Below, in pieces: positions 6,688 through 8,982 of a stretch of 8,982 bases of DNA. The position numbers and the translations under genes are program-made. Each line of letters starts with the position of its first letter. The first letter of the stretch is position 1. Source of the DNA: Thiobacillus sp. GTDB lineage: Bacteria > Pseudomonadota > Gammaproteobacteria > Burkholderiales > Thiobacillaceae. A model generated the notes under the pieces. That model ran no database searches and had not been told where the DNA came from. It saw nothing but the letters and a program-made list of their open reading frames with translations. The stretch is from the NCBI GenBank assembly GCA_018780025.1, contig JADMKH010000231.1, forward strand, positions 1-8,982. Reading direction: 5' to 3'.

Positions 6688-8145
6688 ATGGTCACATTCA
6701 AAGACGACGACGAAGGCATACTATTAAAGGCGATCCTGCAGGAGTCGGCCGCCGAGGTGCTGGTTTTTGATGCGGAAACGCTCCTGATCATTCAGGCCAA
6801 TCCTTCTGCGGCGCGCAATCTGCAATATCCGCTCAAGACCCTGAAAAAGATGACCCCCCTGGATTGCCTGGCTGCCGAGGATGGCCGGCCATTCAATACC
6901 CTGCTTGCCTTGCTGAAAAACGGCAAAAAACGCCGCACCGCGCTCAATGCGCATTGCCGTCGCCGCGATGGCAGCCGTTATCCGGTTGAAGCCCGGCTAT
7001 TTTGTTCCGTCGACAAAGACAGGCCCGTATTCATTTACATCGCCAACGATGTCAGCCAACGTGAAGCCAGCCGGCAAGCGCTGGCGCACTCGGAATCCGA
7101 CCTGCTCGCCATTGTGGCGAATATTCCGGGTATGGCGTATCAAGTGCTCCGCAACAAAGCCGGTACGACTAGCCTGCGCTTTGTCAGCGAGCAATCCGCC
7201 CAACTGCTTGGCATCAAGGCAATGGCCCTGCGCGCCCATCCGGATCGTTTTGCCAAGCTGATTCTCAAGGAAGACAGACCCAGCTATCTGGCTCAACTGG
7301 AAGCGGCGGGCGGCGTGCCCATGAGTTTCAACTGGGAAGGCCGCATCTGGATGGCGGCCTGGAAAGACGTCAAATGGGTCGACATCCGCGTCACCCGGCG
7401 CGAAACGCAGGACGGCCAAACCTGGGATGGCATTATGCTGAACGTCACCCACAGCAAGCTGGCCGAGGCGGAAATCCGGCGTTCCCGGTTCCAGCTCAGC
7501 GCACTGGCGGCGCACGTCGAAACCATCAAGGAACGGGAGCGCCTGCACCTTGCGCGCGAGGTGCATGACGATCTGGGCGGCAATCTCACCGCGATCAAAA
7601 TCGGCCTGTCGTGGTTGAAACAGCGCCTGCCGCAAGGCGAGGCCGTTCTGGCCCAGCGCACGGCATACCTGGACAATGTGGTAGACCAGACCATTGAGGC
7701 CGCACACCGTATTGCGTCCAACTTGCGGCCAGCCATGCTCGAACTCGGCATTGTGTCAGCCATAGACTGGCAGTTGCAGCGACTGGTCGAGAACACCGAC
7801 ATTACTTACGATTTCGATGCGCCCGACAAAAACATCCCGCTGACGCCCGACGCCACCATCGCCGTGTTTCGCATCGTGCAGGAAGCCTTGACCAATGTGG
7901 CAAAACATGCGCGCGCCACGCGCGTCAAGGTGAAAATAATCCAGGATCAGGGCACCCTTCTGGTGAGCATCGAAGACAATGGCCAGGGTCTTGAGCCCGA
8001 AGGCAGGAAAAAAACCGGACGAGGATTTGGTATGCTTGGCATGACCGAGCGCGCCGCCGCCCTGGGGGGGGAACTCAATGTTCACCCCGCCAAATGCGGC
8101 GGGACTGAACTCAGCCTGCGCATTCCGCTGCCGAGCCTCGGCTAG
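6688..8145 (+). CDS. Soluble PAS-domain sensor histidine kinase (NarL-type partner, HisKA_3)
   Basis: This 485-residue kinase has no transmembrane segment, so it should sense a cytoplasmic signal. Residues about 12-125 look like a PAS domain and about 137-262 like a second PAS with its C-terminal PAC part. The dimerisation and phosphoacceptor region around 282-310 is of the HisKA_3 class, with H293 in REVHDDLGGNL. The ATP-binding domain has the N-box QEALTNVAKHA with N403, the DNGQG box with D430, and the G2 box GRGFGMLGM at 445-453. This class pairs with NarL/FixJ-type regulators, exactly what follows 48 bases downstream. ATG 6688 is preceded by AAAGGTGGAG, close to the start. A run of eight G (8064-8071) lies in the codons just after the G2 box. 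PAS domains can bind haem, flavin or small ligands, but nothing here decides which. Confidence 0.93.
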   Translation: MVTFKDDDEGILLKAILQESAAEVLVFDAETLLIIQANPSAARNLQYPLKTLKKMTPLDCLAAEDGRPFNTLLALLKNGKKRRTALNAHCRRRDGSRYPVEARLFCSVDKDRPVFIYIANDVSQREASRQALAHSESDLLAIVANIPGMAYQVLRNKAGTTSLRFVSEQSAQLLGIKAMALRAHPDRFAKLILKEDRPSYLAQLEAAGGVPMSFNWEGRIWMAAWKDVKWVDIRVTRRETQDGQTWDGIMLNVTHSKLAEAEIRRSRFQLSALAAHVETIKERERLHLAREVHDDLGGNLTAIKIGLSWLKQRLPQGEAVLAQRTAYLDNVVDQTIEAAHRIASNLRPAMLELGIVSAIDWQLQRLVENTDITYDFDAPDKNIPLTPDATIAVFRIVQEALTNVAKHARATRVKVKIIQDQGTLLVSIEDNGQGLEPEGRKKTGRGFGMLGMTERAAALGGELNVHPAKCGGTELSLRIPLPSLG

Positions 8146-8193
8146 CACAGCAAAATAATCCCAACCCCATTCATCCTATAGATTGATCACACT

Positions 8194-8841
8194 GTGGCAA
8201 CTGTTAAACCGTATCGCATCCTGATCGTCGATGACCATGCCATTGTTCGCGAAGGACTCAAACAAATCCTGGCAGAAGTAAGCGACATCGTGGTCGGCGG
8301 CGAAGCCGACTGCTCCAGCCGCGCCATGCTCATGGCCCGCAAGGAGCCCTGGGATCTGGTATTGATGGATATCTCCATGCCCGACCGTAGCGGCCTGGAA
8401 ACCCTGGAACTGCTGAAAAAAGAACATTCCGGAATCAAGGTGCTGATGCTGTCCATGCACCGCGAAACCCAATATGCGGTACGTGCGCTGAAATCCGGCG
8501 CAGCGGGCTATCTCAACAAGCAAAGCGCACCGGATCAGCTGGTCGACGCGATCCGGCTGGTCGCCTCGGGGAAAAAATACATCAGCGCAGAAGTCGCGCA
8601 GGAACTCGCCAACGAAGTCAGCGGCGAGCGCGCAGGCTTGCCGCATGAAAGCCTTTCCAACCGCGAGTACCAGACCCTGTGCATGATTGCTTCAGGCTTG
8701 CCGGTGTCGGCCATCGCCGACAAACTGGCCCTTTCGGTCAAAACCATCAGCATGTACCGCGCCCGCATGCTGAAAAAAATGTTGCTCAAGAATAATTCCG
8801 AATTGACCCACTACGCCATCAAACACGGCCTGCTCGACTAA
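8194..8841 (+). CDS. NarL/FixJ-family response regulator
   Basis: This 215-residue regulator has an N-terminal receiver domain (about 7-125) with the acidic pair D13/D14, the phosphorylation site D59 in LVLMDISMPD, S87 in the switch position and K109. A LuxR-type helix-turn-helix follows at about 152-213, with LSNREYQTL and the recognition helix in the VSAIADKLALSVKTISMYRARML region. Phosphorylation by the adjacent kinase should alter dimerisation and DNA binding; the targets are unknown. The start is GTG at 8194: an in-frame stop at 8179-8181 excludes anything much longer, and the receiver begins six residues later. There is no obvious Shine-Dalgarno before the GTG, so translation may depend on coupling or a weak signal. 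It is the second gene of the two-component operon. Confidence 0.95.
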   Translation: MATVKPYRILIVDDHAIVREGLKQILAEVSDIVVGGEADCSSRAMLMARKEPWDLVLMDISMPDRSGLETLELLKKEHSGIKVLMLSMHRETQYAVRALKSGAAGYLNKQSAPDQLVDAIRLVASGKKYISAEVAQELANEVSGERAGLPHESLSNREYQTLCMIASGLPVSAIADKLALSVKTISMYRARMLKKMLLKNNSELTHYAIKHGLLD

Positions 8842-8848
8842 GCCATTT

Positions 8849-8889
8849 GGGGAACCTCCCCGGCTGGACCCGGAAATACCGGGGTTTTT
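8849..8889 (+). terminator. Probable rho-independent terminator after the response regulator
   Basis: Eight bases after the stop codon, a cluster of GC-rich inverted repeats ends in five T at 8885-8889. The simplest hairpin is CCCGG (8869-8873) with CCGGG (8879-8883) and loop AAATA. A longer alternative pairs CCCCGG (8858-8863) with CCGGGG (8879-8884). A third, GGGGA (8849-8853) with TCCCC (8857-8861), would compete with the longer one. The T-run is short, so termination may be partial. Confidence 0.6.
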
Positions 8890-8982
8890 CAGCTTTAATC
8901 CGCTCTTTAGCCCGCCCCTCCCCGCCCTACCATACTGAAAATAGAGAAAGCCCAATCCGGGCCGGGGTAGCAACGTGGCAGA
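8890..8982. other. Intergenic tail to the window edge
   Basis: No gene can be supported here. A GTG at 8975-8977 lies seven to ten bases after a GGGG run and could be the start of a gene beyond the window, but only eight bases of it would be visible. Confidence 0.3.

Noticed and set aside
8975..8982. Possible GTG start of a next plus-strand gene at the right edge
   Set aside because: Only eight bases are visible, and the ribosome binding site candidate is weak.

Overview
The window looks like a chromosomal segment of a GC-rich proteobacterium, most likely a betaproteobacterium of the Nitrosomonadales/Sulfuricella type. That placement rests on protein style, GC content and gene neighbourhood only; there is no rRNA or marker gene to confirm it. 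It carries six complete protein genes on firm domain evidence, plus a broken fragment at the left edge that resembles an insertion sequence end.

Layout. Positions 1-159 hold what looks like one end of an IS3-type element on the minus strand with the first codons of its OrfA. About 250 bases without a convincing gene follow, containing a near-perfect hairpin at 241-265. Next comes a plus-strand, membrane-anchored Cache-GGDEF-EAL protein for cyclic di-GMP turnover (411-2747), then a plus-strand phosphoribosyltransferase-domain protein (2796-3419). The phosphoribosyltransferase gene overlaps tail to tail, by 11 bases, with a minus-strand block of three tightly coupled genes read right to left from 6513 to 3409: a Memo-AMMECR1 fusion, the AmmeMemoRadiSam radical SAM enzyme, and a dienelactone-hydrolase-like alpha/beta hydrolase. 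Divergent from that block, across a 174-base intergenic region with a 14-base perfect palindrome and nested inverted repeats, is a two-component pair on the plus strand: a soluble PAS-PAS histidine kinase of the NarX/UhpB/DegS type (6688-8145) and a NarL/FixJ-type response regulator (8194-8841). A probable terminator follows the regulator.

How the genes may work together. The three AmmeMemoRadiSam components (radical SAM enzyme, Memo, AMMECR1) form a widely conserved but functionally unresolved set. Here two of the three are fused, and all are translationally coupled to an extra hydrolase. Phosphoribosyltransferase and dienelactone-hydrolase domains of these types are also known as fused proteins, so the convergent hydrolase and phosphoribosyltransferase genes may be functionally linked. 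The divergent two-component system is a candidate regulator of the operon, of itself, or of neither; that is inference from position and palindromes. The most promising material for a poorly described system is the minus-strand operon with its hydrolase and the adjacent phosphoribosyltransferase. I saw no tRNA, rRNA or CRISPR array.
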